NCBI RefSeq assembly: GCF_000225505.1
Contig: NZ_BACI01000092.1
Coordinates: 1-64,000 of the forward strand
Length of the DNA: 64,000 bases
Source: Gordonia alkanivorans NBRC 16433
Lineage (GTDB): Bacteria > Actinomycetota > Actinomycetes > Mycobacteriales > Mycobacteriaceae
Direction of reading: 5' to 3'
The notes below the pieces were generated by a model. It was not told where the DNA came from, did no database searches, and saw nothing but the letters and a program-made list of their open reading frames with translations. A program made the translations under genes and the position numbers. Shown one piece after another: positions 54,526-63,616 of this stretch (position 1 is its first letter; each line of letters begins with the position of its first letter).

Positions 54526-54567
54526 CCGCACCCCGGCCGCGTTCTGGAGAACGCAGTCGGGGTGCGG
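54526..54567 (-). terminator. Strong two-part hairpin terminator
   Basis: CCGCACCCCG (54526-54535) pairs with CGGGGTGCGG (54558-54567). The inner GCGTTCT (54539-54545) pairs with AGAACGC (54548-54554) around a 2-nt loop. It lies 29 bp after the stop of the styrene monooxygenase-like gene on the minus strand and would end that transcript before the SDR promoter. Confidence 0.8.
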
Positions 54568-54595
54568 TGCACCCGGTGGTCGTGCGACGAAAGGG

Positions 54596-55954
54596 TCAGA
54601 CCGTCACGGGCGCTGGGGCGGCGCCGCTGAACTGACCGGCCGGCGCGAACCTGGCGAGGACCTGGTCGTACGGCTCTCCCGCCACAGCTGTGATGAAGTT
54701 CTCGACATCCTCACGGGTCCGCAGACCGAGGAGCGGATTCGGGTCGGACAGCAGGCCGAGCAGTGCCTGCGCGACGTTCGGATCGACGGCGGCAGCCGGA
54801 AACGACAGCTCCAGGTGGGTCGCGAAGTCGGGGTCGCCGAGGAACAGGCGGGTGACCTCGGTGGCCGCGTGACCACGACGCTCCCAATGCTTCTCGAACT
54901 CCTCGGCCAGCCAGTCCGCGGTGAACTCACCGTCGTGGGCGCGCGCGGCCTTGACCAGCTCGGCGACCTGGATGAGCGCGTTCTGTGCACCCTGACCGGC
55001 GACCGGGTCGAACGAGATCGCGGTGTCGCCGATGGCCGCGACCGCGTGACCGCCGCTGGTGGTCGCGACGGCCCGACGCACGGTCGGGGTGACCGCACCC
55101 TTGAGCCACGACACCGGGTCGGACTCGATGACCTCGAGCTGCTCGATGACCGGCGCGTCCTCCGGGAAGAACTCTGCGAAGATGCCGGCGATGGTACGAC
55201 GGGCACCCACCGCGTCGTGGACGTCGTCGATGCGCGCCGCCCAGGCGCCCCAAGGCTTCGCGAAGACGATGAACGACCAGGTCGCACCCTCGTCCTTGTG
55301 CAGGAACGGACCGACGAACAGCTCACCGTTCTCGCTGTCGAGGTTGTACAGCGAGTGACCTCCGCCCGCCTGCGAGCGGTAGGCGAACACGTCCGGTCCG
55401 TGGTCGACGCCCGTCAACGTGACCTGCAGCAGTCGACGCTGCGGCTCGCGGTACTTGGTGCGCGACTCGTCGACCGGGAACAGCGTCGACAGTCCGCCCT
55501 TGCCGGTGGCGACGAGGGTGAGGTCGGCCGCCCCGGCGATCTCGTCGAGGTTGTCGAGGTCGACGGTGGTGACCTCGAATCGTCCGCCGCGGTCCAGGAA
55601 CCGGCCGAGGCGGTCGTCGGCACGCAGGCGGAGGTCGACGGCAGCGGAGATGTAACCGTAGTCGGGGTCGTATTCGAGAACGGGGGCGCGATCCTCCCCC
55701 GCGCCGCCGTACAGGCGGACGCTCATGCCGGTGGTCTTGCCGACCTCGTAGAGATCCTCGATGATCTCGGCATCCCAATCCTGGGACTTGCCGAAGAGCA
55801 CGCCGACGCCGGTCGGCGGCACCTTGTTGCGCAGCGAGTCACGGTCGCGGTCGCTGTAGATCGTGACGTCGAAGCCGGCGTCGAGAAATCCGAGACCGGC
55901 AGTGGTCCCGGCGAGTCCGGCCCCGATGATCGCGACGGATCGTCGTGTGGTCAT
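54596..55954 (-). CDS. Styrene/indole monooxygenase-like FAD oxygenase
   Basis: A 452-residue single-component FAD oxygenase of the styrene monooxygenase StyA type. ATG 55954 has AGGAGACACAC upstream. The N-terminal FAD site is VAIIGAGLAGTTAGLGFLDAG, ATGKGG follows near residue 155, and GDTAISFDPVAGQGAQNALIQ near 330 is the second FAD motif of the family. Members epoxidise alkenes or oxidise indole with FADH2 from a partner reductase StyB. No styB is adjacent; a flavin reductase-like gene is 44 kb away. A strong hairpin ends the transcript. Confidence 0.88.
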   Translation of the reverse strand: MTTRRSVAIIGAGLAGTTAGLGFLDAGFDVTIYSDRDRDSLRNKVPPTGVGVLFGKSQDWDAEIIEDLYEVGKTTGMSVRLYGGAGEDRAPVLEYDPDYGYISAAVDLRLRADDRLGRFLDRGGRFEVTTVDLDNLDEIAGAADLTLVATGKGGLSTLFPVDESRTKYREPQRRLLQVTLTGVDHGPDVFAYRSQAGGGHSLYNLDSENGELFVGPFLHKDEGATWSFIVFAKPWGAWAARIDDVHDAVGARRTIAGIFAEFFPEDAPVIEQLEVIESDPVSWLKGAVTPTVRRAVATTSGGHAVAAIGDTAISFDPVAGQGAQNALIQVAELVKAARAHDGEFTADWLAEEFEKHWERRGHAATEVTRLFLGDPDFATHLELSFPAAAVDPNVAQALLGLLSDPNPLLGLRTREDVENFITAVAGEPYDQVLARFAPAGQFSGAAPAPVTV

Positions 55955-56112
55955 GTGTGTCTCCTGAGATCGGTTGCATGCACTGCGTGTGATGACTGGG
56001 AGACAGGGTGCCGGGGCGATCGTCGTCGCTGAAGGTTTAGACGCAGCACGAACAAATGGGTGGTCGCCGGGCGGACCTCGATACGCGGCGGCCTCGCTAC
56101 GCTCGGTCGGCG

Positions 56113-56676
56113 CTACTCGGCCACCGGAAGGCGGTGCACCCGGTAGCGCTCGTATGCGACGACACCGAACAGTCGGGTCTCCACCAGATCGAGGTCGACG
56201 CGATCGGTGACCGGTGGCAGGAACGGGGCGCCGCCACCGACGACGACCGGATACCGGAAGATTCGCAGCTCGTCGACCAGCCCGAGTTCGAAGGCCTGCG
56301 ACGCGAGGTCCGCACCCCCGATCTCGACGTCCCTGTCCGTCGCGGCGACGACCTCCGCGACCTCGTCGGCGACAGCCGCGCGGGCGAGCCTGGCGTTGCC
56401 CTCGACCGCGTCGAGGGTGCGACTGAAGACGACCTTGGGCAGCGCGGTCCAGATGTCGGCGAAGACGGCTCCTGCTTCGGTGTCGCGCATGGCCGGGTCG
56501 GTCTCCCAGACCCGCATCGTCTCGTACAACCGGCGGCCCAGGATCGTGCCACCGAGGCTGCCGACGCGGTCGGTGTGGAACGCGAAGAGTTCGTCGCTGT
56601 GTCCCGGCCAGTCGAAGTCGTCGTCGCGATCGTGGATGAAACCGTCCACCGAGACACCCATCGTGTAGATCAGCAT
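56113..56676 (-). CDS. Dihydrofolate reductase / RibD-C family protein
   Basis: A 187-residue protein of the RibD C-terminal / DHFR-like family. ATG 56676 has GAGGAGTTGC upstream. Seen are YTMGVSVDGFIHD at the N-terminus, GGTILGRRLYETMRVWET near residue 55, VFSRTLD near 88, and VEIGGADLASQAFELGLVDELRIFRYPVVVGGGAPF at about 120-155. It probably reduces a keto or pterin-like compound with NADPH. The exact substrate is unknown. Confidence 0.87.
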   Translation of the reverse strand: MLIYTMGVSVDGFIHDRDDDFDWPGHSDELFAFHTDRVGSLGGTILGRRLYETMRVWETDPAMRDTEAGAVFADIWTALPKVVFSRTLDAVEGNARLARAAVADEVAEVVAATDRDVEIGGADLASQAFELGLVDELRIFRYPVVVGGGAPFLPPVTDRVDLDLVETRLFGVVAYERYRVHRLPVAE

Positions 56677-56832
56677 GCAACTCCTCACAGTCGGTTTCGA
56701 GGGGATTGTCCGAGGCTACGGCTGTTTTCCGAGGTAGGCCCGACAAAGCGAACCTTCGAACCTCCTGTGGGTCCGCCGACACCCGCCGCGGCGGCGGCGT
56801 GGCCCCGTCCTGGACAAGTACCATCGCCCTCT

Positions 56833-59061
56833 GTGCGCACGCCCGTTCCCGAAGTGACCCCGGTCGTCGCGACGCCCAACGAGGACGCCGCGACCGGTAA
56901 CACCTCGGGCTATCGGCTCGACCTCGACGGCCTGCGCGGTATCGCGATCGCGCTCGTCGCCGTCTTCCACGTCTGGTTCGGCCGGGTCTCCGGTGGCGTC
57001 GACGTCTTCCTGACGCTCTCGGGCTACTTCTTCGTCGCCTCGCTACTCAAGCACGTGCTCGCCACCCAGCCCGCCTCCGCGTCGTGGGGCCGGGCGATCA
57101 ACCCGTGGCCGCGGTTCTGGCGCCTGGTCCGACGACTGCTCCCCGCGCTGCTCCTGGTGCTGGCGTTCACCGCCGCGCTGATCGCCCTCGTGATGCCGAC
57201 GACCCGGTGGGGTCCGCTCGGTGCCGAGCTGCAGGCCAGCGCGCTGTACTACCAGAACTGGCATCTCGCGTTCGAGTCGCAGGACTATGCGGCCGCCGAC
57301 TCCGCGAACAGCCCGATGCAGCACCTGTGGTCGATGTCGATGCAGGGCCAGTTCTTCGTGCTGACGCTGCTGTGCGCGCTCGCTCTCGGTGGCTTGCTGC
57401 GCGCGCTGTCACTCAAGGTCGAGTTCTTCCGACGCCCGCGGGTCGTGCGCGGCATCGTGGGGTTCGCGCTCCTCGGCGTCGCGCTCGTCTCCTTCGCCTG
57501 GGCGAACTACCGCCACGGCATCAACCAGCCGTTCACCTACTACGACACCGTCGCCCGACTGTGGGAGCCGCTCGCCGGTGGCCTGCTCGCGGTGTGGATG
57601 CCGAAGCTCGCGCTGTCCGCGCGCCTGCGCAACCTGCTGAGCCTCGTCGCCCTCGGCCTGATCATCACCTGCGGCTGGTGGATCGCCGGTGTCCAGGAGT
57701 ACCCCGCGGCGTGGGCGCTCGTGCCCGTCGGCGCGACGCTCATCCTGATCTGGGCGGGCTCCCCGGCCACCGCCCGACCGGCCGAGGGACAGGCCCGGGT
57801 GAGTCGCGGTCTCGCCCATCCGCAACTCGTGTGGCTCGGTTCCATCGCCTACGCGCTCTACCTGTGGCACTGGCCGCTGCTGATCTTCTACATGGCGTGG
57901 CGCTATCAGGACGAGGTGTCCTGGCTCGAGGGCACCGGAATCCTGGGCGTCTCGGTCCTGATCGCGTGGCTCACCACCAAGTACGTGGAGGCCCCGCTAC
58001 GGTCTGGATCGCTCAGGCGTAAGAAGACCGTCGCAAGAACGACCGACGGCGACGCCGCGCCGGACACGACGATCAAGCCCACGCAGACGGACAAGCCCGG
58101 CTTCCAGAACTCGCGAGGCTACCGCGGCGCCCTTCTCGCGATCCTGCTGGTCATCAGCGTGGCCGCCGGCAGCGCCGCGGTGACCTGGCAGCGCGACGCC
58201 GCCAACGCGACCCTCGACACCGAGAACCTCGACCCCCGCCTCTACCCCGGCGGACGGGCCTTCCTCAACGGTGCGCCGGTCCCGAAGGTGACCGCCCAGC
58301 CGAGTCCCGACGTCGTCGGCATGGACTGGCCGATCACCTCCTACGACTCGATCATCAGCGGCTGGAAGGACCCGTCGATCAAGGTCGGGTACTACGGCGA
58401 CGTCGACGCCACCCGCACCATCGCCCTGGTCGGCGGCTCGCATGCCGAGCAGTGGATCACCGCGCTGAACGACATCGGCAAGCGGCACAACTTCCGCGTG
58501 ACGACCTATCTGAAGGTGGGCTGCGCGCTCACCACCGAGCATGTCTTCACCTGGTTCGGGCAGAAGTACTACCAGTGCAACGACTGGTCGAATCGTGTGA
58601 TGGAACGCCTGGCCGTGGACAAGCCGGACTACGTGTTCACCACATCCACGCGTCCTCCGCAGGGGTCCGAGAAGGGCGACAACGTGCCCAAGGACTACAA
58701 GGAGATCTTCGCCCGGTTCCGCGACCGCGGGCAGAAGGTGATCGGCATCCGCGACAACCCGTGGTCGACCGGCAAGCTGAAGCCGCCGGAGTGCCTCGCC
58801 AGCGGCCGCAAGCCCGAGGTGTGCGGGGTCTCGCGCGCACAGGCCATGGCGCCCACCGACCCGGCCGCCGCGCTCGCCGACGAGTTCCCGAACATGACCT
58901 TCCTGGACTACACCGACGCCATGTGCGACGACACCTACTGCCCGGCGGTGGTCGGCAACATCCTGATGTGGCACGACTACCACCATCTGTCTGCCACGTT
59001 CGTGCGCAGCCTCATCCCGGCAATCGAGGCGGACCTGCAGAAGGCCACCGGCTGGTGGTGA
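56833..59061 (+). CDS. Acyltransferase 3 / SGNH fusion (OatA-like)
   Basis: A 742-residue membrane enzyme starting at GTG 56833. The N-terminal acyltransferase-3 domain (about 30-400) has RLDLDGLRGIAIALVAVFHVWFG with the conserved His and about ten helices. A linker follows near 400-440, then another helix and an extracytoplasmic SGNH-like domain (about 475-740) with GGSHAEQW near 535 and a C-terminal Asp-His pair in WHDYHHLSATF near 714. Relatives O-acetylate peptidoglycan or cell-wall glycans. The glycan target is unknown. Confidence 0.9.
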   Translation: MRTPVPEVTPVVATPNEDAATGNTSGYRLDLDGLRGIAIALVAVFHVWFGRVSGGVDVFLTLSGYFFVASLLKHVLATQPASASWGRAINPWPRFWRLVRRLLPALLLVLAFTAALIALVMPTTRWGPLGAELQASALYYQNWHLAFESQDYAAADSANSPMQHLWSMSMQGQFFVLTLLCALALGGLLRALSLKVEFFRRPRVVRGIVGFALLGVALVSFAWANYRHGINQPFTYYDTVARLWEPLAGGLLAVWMPKLALSARLRNLLSLVALGLIITCGWWIAGVQEYPAAWALVPVGATLILIWAGSPATARPAEGQARVSRGLAHPQLVWLGSIAYALYLWHWPLLIFYMAWRYQDEVSWLEGTGILGVSVLIAWLTTKYVEAPLRSGSLRRKKTVARTTDGDAAPDTTIKPTQTDKPGFQNSRGYRGALLAILLVISVAAGSAAVTWQRDAANATLDTENLDPRLYPGGRAFLNGAPVPKVTAQPSPDVVGMDWPITSYDSIISGWKDPSIKVGYYGDVDATRTIALVGGSHAEQWITALNDIGKRHNFRVTTYLKVGCALTTEHVFTWFGQKYYQCNDWSNRVMERLAVDKPDYVFTTSTRPPQGSEKGDNVPKDYKEIFARFRDRGQKVIGIRDNPWSTGKLKPPECLASGRKPEVCGVSRAQAMAPTDPAAALADEFPNMTFLDYTDAMCDDTYCPAVVGNILMWHDYHHLSATFVRSLIPAIEADLQKATGWW

Positions 59062-59082
59062 GACCCGGGACGAGGGTCGGTG

Positions 59083-60171
59083 TCAGCAGGCCGGGCAGAA
59101 GTGCGCCGGACGGCGCTGCCGGAACGCGATCTGATCCCCCGGCGAACCGGCCCACTCCGGTTCCGCCCGCACGAACAGTTCGACGCCGTCGTCGTGTCGG
59201 GCCGGATCGGCAGCCGTCAGCGACACCCTGACCTCGATGTGCTCCCCGCACGGCCTGACCGAGAGAACTGTCGCACGACCGAGCTCCGACCCGTCCGGGG
59301 ACGTCGCGACGTCGAGGTCGCCGGGACGGAGCATGACCGTCCCCGGACCCCGAGCCGGCCTCCGCAATCGCAACAGTCCGGCCGAACACCGGACGACATC
59401 CCCGTCCGCGTCGCCGGGAAGCTCCGAGACCTCGCCGAACATCCGCGCGACCTCGGCGTCCGCCGGCGCCAGATACACCTCTTCGGGCGACCCGACCTGA
59501 CGCACCTGTCCGGCCATCAACACGACGATCTCGTCGGCCATCGCCATGGCCTCCTCACGGTCGTGCGTCACGAGCAGACCACTCGAGCCCTCGGCCAGGA
59601 TCGTGTCACGCACATGGTCGCGCAGGCGGGTGCGCAACTGGGCGTCGAGTGCGGAGAACGGCTCGTCGAGGCCGATCACCGCGGGCCGCGGGGCCAACGC
59701 CCGGGCCAGCGCCACCCGTTGCCGCTGACCGCCGGACAATGCGCTGGGGTGGCGACCGCGAAACTCGCTGAGCCCCACGACTTCCAGCAACTCGGTGGTG
59801 CGCGCCGCGCGTCCGGGGGTCCGACGCCACCACGGGCCCAGACCGAACCTCACGTTCCCGGCGACACTCAGATTGCCGAACAGGGCGCCCTCCTGCGGGA
59901 CCAGCCCGAAACTCCGGCGCTCGGTGGGGATGTCGACGTCACGACCTCCGTCACCGCGTACCGACGCGACCTCGATGCCGCCGATCTCGATTCGTCCGGA
60001 CCGAAGCGGTTCCAGGCCCGCGATCGTGCGCAGCAGCGTCGTCTTCCCGCACCCGGAGGGTCCGATGACCGCGGTGATCGACCCGGCGGGCACCCGCAGG
60101 GAGACCCCGTCGAGGATGGTCGCATCACCGAGGACGACCGAGATGTTCTCGACCCGCACAGCGTCATTCAT
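59083..60171 (-). CDS. fbpC: ABC transporter ATP-binding protein, ferric-iron type (FbpC)
   Basis: A 362-residue importer ATPase. Walker A is GPSGCGKTT near residue 38, the Q-loop is LVPQEGALF, the signature is LSGGQRQRVALARAL near 145, Walker B is VIGLDEPFSALD, and the switch His is in THDREEA. The C-terminal TOBE-like domain ends in HFCPAC. It drives Fe3+ uptake with the permease and binding protein upstream. Its ATG overlaps the permease stop (ATGA), so it is the third gene of an fbpA-fbpB-fbpC operon with an iron box. Confidence 0.92.
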   Translation of the reverse strand: MNDAVRVENISVVLGDATILDGVSLRVPAGSITAVIGPSGCGKTTLLRTIAGLEPLRSGRIEIGGIEVASVRGDGGRDVDIPTERRSFGLVPQEGALFGNLSVAGNVRFGLGPWWRRTPGRAARTTELLEVVGLSEFRGRHPSALSGGQRQRVALARALAPRPAVIGLDEPFSALDAQLRTRLRDHVRDTILAEGSSGLLVTHDREEAMAMADEIVVLMAGQVRQVGSPEEVYLAPADAEVARMFGEVSELPGDADGDVVRCSAGLLRLRRPARGPGTVMLRPGDLDVATSPDGSELGRATVLSVRPCGEHIEVRVSLTAADPARHDDGVELFVRAEPEWAGSPGDQIAFRQRRPAHFCPAC

Positions 60172-61706
60172 CGGTCAACGCCCTTTCCGAACAGCGTGGA
60201 CAGAGCCGCGGTCGGTATCGACGCGACGATGATCAGGACAAGGCCGAGGACAGCCGCCCGCCCGTGGTTCAGGTCGTTGCTGAGACTCCACATGTCGGTG
60301 GCCAGCGTCCGGGTGCCGATCGGTGCCAGCATGAGGGTGGCCGGGAGTTCCTTGGCCACCGACAGGAACGCCAGCGCGGACCCGGCCAGCACCGCCGGCA
60401 TCAGCAGCGGCAACTGCACGCGGACGGCAGTGGCCAGCGGTCCGGCGCCCAGGGTTCGCGACACATCGGCCACGTGCAGCGGGATGGCGTCGACACCGGA
60501 TCGGACGGGACCGAGGCACACCGGCAGGAACAAGACCACGTACGTCGCGATCAGCATTCCCGCGGTGAGGTAGTAGGACGGCAGGACCCTCGTCCCCAGG
60601 AACACCATCGACAGCGCGACCGTCACACCCGGCAGTGTGTAACCGAGGTAGGACACGAGCTCCACGGAGTCCCCGGTGCGAGTACGCGGACGGGATATGA
60701 AGAACGCCAGCGGAAGTGCCAGGATCGCGATCACGACGGCCGCCTGTGCCGACAGTTCCAGCGTGGTGCGGGTGTACGGGGCGACCCACACGAGCAGCTC
60801 ACCGAAGTCGTCGAAGCCGAGTCTGCGGGATTCACGGATCTCGGTCAGCAGGCCGATGATCGGGACGCAGACGCCGACCGAAACGGTCAGCGTCACGAGG
60901 GTCCAGGCGACGGGCCGGTCACGGGCGTCGCGACTCCGGGGCGGGGTGGCACCGGAATCGACATCACGACGTACGCGTCGTTCGGCCAGCGCGAGGACGA
61001 CGGCGATCGTGGCGAGCACGAGCCCGTACAACGCGGCGACCGATCGGTCCAGAGTCCCGTTGTAGGCGTTGTAGATACCGACCGTGAACGGCTCGAACCT
61101 CACGATCGCGGGGCCGCCGAAGTCGCTGATCGAGTACAGCGCGACAAGCAGTCCGCCGGCGAGGACCGCAGTACGAATTCTCGGCAGGGTCACCCGCAGG
61201 AACGCGGTCGGCGCGCTGCATCCAAGAGTGCGAGCGGCCTCTTCCTCTCTCCCCCCGGTCCCCGCGAGAGCTGCCATCGCCGGCAGCATGACCAGCGGGT
61301 AACAGGCCAGGGTCAGCACGAGCACCGCGGCCCACAGACCTTCGAATCCGGGGAACAACCGTGTCCACACGAAGCCGGAGACATACGACGGAATCGCGAG
61401 TGGTGCGGTGAGCAGGGCGACCACGACCGCGCGTCCACGACGGACGCCGCGGGTCACGCACCACGCCGCGCCCACACCGATCACGATCGAGGCGGACGTC
61501 ACCAGGACGGCGAGTTGCGCTGTCCGCCAGAGCAATTGGCCGGTTCTCGGCCGGAAGAGGTAGGCGAGGGCGTCGTCCGCCCCGATCTCCATCACCCGGA
61601 CGACCAGGTACACCACCGGAGTGACGAGCAACAGGGCGATGATGACGCTGACGAATCCCAACAGCAGTCGTCCCGACCGGATGGTCCGGCCGGGACGACG
61701 AAACAC
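60168..61706 (-). CDS. fbpB: ABC transporter permease, ferric-iron type (FbpB)
   Basis: A 512-residue fused permease with about 12 membrane helices in two halves. Each half has an EAA loop: EEEAARTLGCSAPTAFLRVTLPRI near residue 180 and VADVSRTLGAGPLATAVRVQLPLL near 430. It forms the Fe3+ channel that meets FbpC. GTG 61706 is taken as start, leaving a 16-bp gap after the binding-protein stop. The open frame to 61769 has no good start codon. Its stop overlaps the FbpC start. Confidence 0.9.
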   Translation of the reverse strand: MFRRPGRTIRSGRLLLGFVSVIIALLLVTPVVYLVVRVMEIGADDALAYLFRPRTGQLLWRTAQLAVLVTSASIVIGVGAAWCVTRGVRRGRAVVVALLTAPLAIPSYVSGFVWTRLFPGFEGLWAAVLVLTLACYPLVMLPAMAALAGTGGREEEAARTLGCSAPTAFLRVTLPRIRTAVLAGGLLVALYSISDFGGPAIVRFEPFTVGIYNAYNGTLDRSVAALYGLVLATIAVVLALAERRVRRDVDSGATPPRSRDARDRPVAWTLVTLTVSVGVCVPIIGLLTEIRESRRLGFDDFGELLVWVAPYTRTTLELSAQAAVVIAILALPLAFFISRPRTRTGDSVELVSYLGYTLPGVTVALSMVFLGTRVLPSYYLTAGMLIATYVVLFLPVCLGPVRSGVDAIPLHVADVSRTLGAGPLATAVRVQLPLLMPAVLAGSALAFLSVAKELPATLMLAPIGTRTLATDMWSLSNDLNHGRAAVLGLVLIIVASIPTAALSTLFGKGVDR

Positions 61707-61722
61707 CGCGCGTTTCAGACGA

Positions 61723-62748
61723 TCAGACAGCGCCGACCTCGTTGAGCAGTTTGTCGGTACCGGCCACATCGGCGAGTTGGTCGAGCGTGATCTTCGGCGG
61801 CGACAGCTGGTTCAGCGTCGGCAGCCCGTCGACCGGGAGCGGTTCGTTGCCGATCACCGGATACTCCCCGACCTCGGTGGCGAAGTAGGTCTGGGTTTCG
61901 GGTGTGAGGAACTGCCGGACGAAGTCGAAGGCCGCTTCCTTGTCCCCGGCGGTCTTCAGGACACCGATGGCACCCACGTTGACCAGCGCACCCGGATCTC
62001 CGTCCGAGAAGAAGTGCAACCGGCCGGGGACGTTCTCGATGCCCTTCTCCTGTACTTCCTGGACCCAGTAGTAGTGGTTGGTCAGACCTGCGGCGAGCTG
62101 CCCGTTGTTGACCGACTCCACGATCTGCCCGTTTCCTTCGAACGCCTGGGGGTCGTTCGCCAGGAACGCGGTGAGCCATTCCCGGGCCCCGTCCTCGCCC
62201 CGGGTCAACCTCAGCGCGGTCACGAAGGACTTGAAAGACGCATTGGTGGGCGCGTATCCGACCTTGCCACGGAACTCGGGTGCGAGCAGGCCGTCGATAC
62301 CGGTGGGCAGTTCGTTCTGGGGCAGCTGTCGCGGGTCGTAGATCAGGACTCGCGAGCGCGCCGATGTCGACACCCAGGCACCGGTTTCCGAGCGGTAGGC
62401 CTCGGGGACACTCTCGGCGATATCCGCTGGTAGCGGTTCGAGCAGCGAGGCGTCGGCCAGTGCGCCCAGCTCACCGGCGTCCTGAGCGAAGAAGAGGTCC
62501 GCGGGTGAGCGTTCGCCCTCCTCGAGGATCTGCGCAGCCTTCTTGTCGTAGGCCGCCGTCACCGGAATGGTTCCGTTGATGCGCTCGACGAGGGGTCCGA
62601 CCAGCGATTCCGAGCGGCCCGAGTACAGAACGAGAGTCTCGTCGTCTCCCGCCGAGTCTCCCCCCGAGCAGGCCGCGAGGACGCTCGTGGCGATGAGCGC
62701 GGCCCCGGCCGTCGCGATCGCTCGTCGGATCAGGCCGGTGGTCCTCAT
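61723..62748 (-). CDS. fbpA: Ferric-iron ABC transporter substrate-binding lipoprotein (FbpA/FutA type)
   Basis: A 341-residue lipoprotein. The signal peptide carries the lipobox SVLAAC with lipid-anchored Cys27. The mature part is a type-II periplasmic-binding protein: LVLYSGRSESLVGPL near the start and GLTNHYYWVQ near 225, where the adjacent Tyr pair is the Fe3+ ligand of the FbpA family. It captures ferric iron at the cell surface for FbpB and FbpC. It is the first gene of the operon, and an iron box lies 51 bp upstream. Confidence 0.93.
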   Translation of the reverse strand: MRTTGLIRRAIATAGAALIATSVLAACSGGDSAGDDETLVLYSGRSESLVGPLVERINGTIPVTAAYDKKAAQILEEGERSPADLFFAQDAGELGALADASLLEPLPADIAESVPEAYRSETGAWVSTSARSRVLIYDPRQLPQNELPTGIDGLLAPEFRGKVGYAPTNASFKSFVTALRLTRGEDGAREWLTAFLANDPQAFEGNGQIVESVNNGQLAAGLTNHYYWVQEVQEKGIENVPGRLHFFSDGDPGALVNVGAIGVLKTAGDKEAAFDFVRQFLTPETQTYFATEVGEYPVIGNEPLPVDGLPTLNQLSPPKITLDQLADVAGTDKLLNEVGAV

Positions 62749-62799
62749 GCGCTCTCACTTTCCTCCGGCCGCTCCCCGTCGAAGCGACCGCCCTCTGGA

Positions 62800-62818
62800 C
62801 TTGGCTAGCCTAACCGAA
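62800..62818. promoter_or_regulatory. Iron box (DtxR/IdeR operator) upstream of fbpA
   Basis: CTTGGCTAGCCTAACCGAA matches the 19-bp consensus TTAGGTTAGCCTAACCTAA at 15 positions, including the full central AGCCTAACC. It sits upstream of the ferric-iron importer, so iron-replete repression by a DtxR/IdeR protein is expected. Confidence 0.82.
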
Positions 62819-62879
62819 CTAGGACCCCGCATAGAACAGGACTCGACGGTTCCGCACGCGGCGCACGCACCCAGAGACC

Positions 62880-63479
62880 TCAGCCGGCGCGGCTCAGCAC
62901 CGCCTTCGGGCCCGCGAACACCGTCTCACGAATGTGGTTGCGCACCAATGTCCATGACGGACAGTCACATTCGGCTTCGACGCCGCGGGCGTCGACCCCC
63001 TCGCCACGGCACAGCGCGATGGCGCGCCGGAGATGGAAGTCCTGGGTCACGACGACCAGTCGGTCGACGCCGAACACCCCCCGCGCCCGGCGACAGCTGG
63101 TCGCGGTGTCGAGTCCCTGCGGGTCGTCGACCATGACCTGCGCCGGGACCCCCGCGGCTTCGAGGTAGCTCCGCATCACCGCCGGTTCGTCGCCCGCTGC
63201 GGGAGAACCGTTGCCGGAATTGATGATTCGTACGACTCGCCCATCCCGGTACAGCTCGGCCGCAACGTCCAGCCGGCCGCGGACGTAGTCACCGGGAACG
63301 CCGTCCTCCACCAGTGAACCGAGCACCAGTAGCGTCGACCCGTCCGGCACCTGCTCGGCGTCGAGGACCCGGTCACCGGCCACGACGTACATCCAGGTAG
63401 CCGCCACGGTGACCCATAGTTCGACGACCACCAGCACCGCAAGCACCACCGGCGCGACGAGACGTGCTGCTGACCTCAC
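62880..63479 (-). CDS. YdcF/SanA-like DUF218 membrane protein
   Basis: A 199-residue protein with one N-terminal transmembrane helix (VAPVVLAVLVVVELWVTVAATW) and a DUF218 domain: TLLVLGSLVEDGVPGDYVRGRLDVAAELYRDG, then INSGNG, EPAVMRSYLEAAGVPA and VVVTQDFHLRRAIALCRGEGV. Such proteins are linked to envelope integrity and vancomycin sensitivity in E. coli SanA, but their reaction is not known. It starts at GTG 63479. It is convergent neither with fbpA nor with the following gene; it reads towards fbpA with a 131-bp gap. Confidence 0.88.
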   Translation of the reverse strand: MRSAARLVAPVVLAVLVVVELWVTVAATWMYVVAGDRVLDAEQVPDGSTLLVLGSLVEDGVPGDYVRGRLDVAAELYRDGRVVRIINSGNGSPAAGDEPAVMRSYLEAAGVPAQVMVDDPQGLDTATSCRRARGVFGVDRLVVVTQDFHLRRAIALCRGEGVDARGVEAECDCPSWTLVRNHIRETVFAGPKAVLSRAG

Positions 63480-63616
63480 CTGTACAACCTAGGTGTAGGA
63501 ATACATCTCACCCAAGATGACAATTCGCTGCCGCTCCCTGACCCCCGGGCCGATACTGAGACCATCTGCCGCGCTCAGCCCCGACGCGTATCCGACAACC
63601 GTGGAAGAGAGTGTGC

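Noticed and set aside
56056..56832. N-terminal extension of the acyltransferase frame
   Set aside because: It is antisense to the RibD/DHFR-like gene; the conserved acyltransferase start follows GTG 56833.
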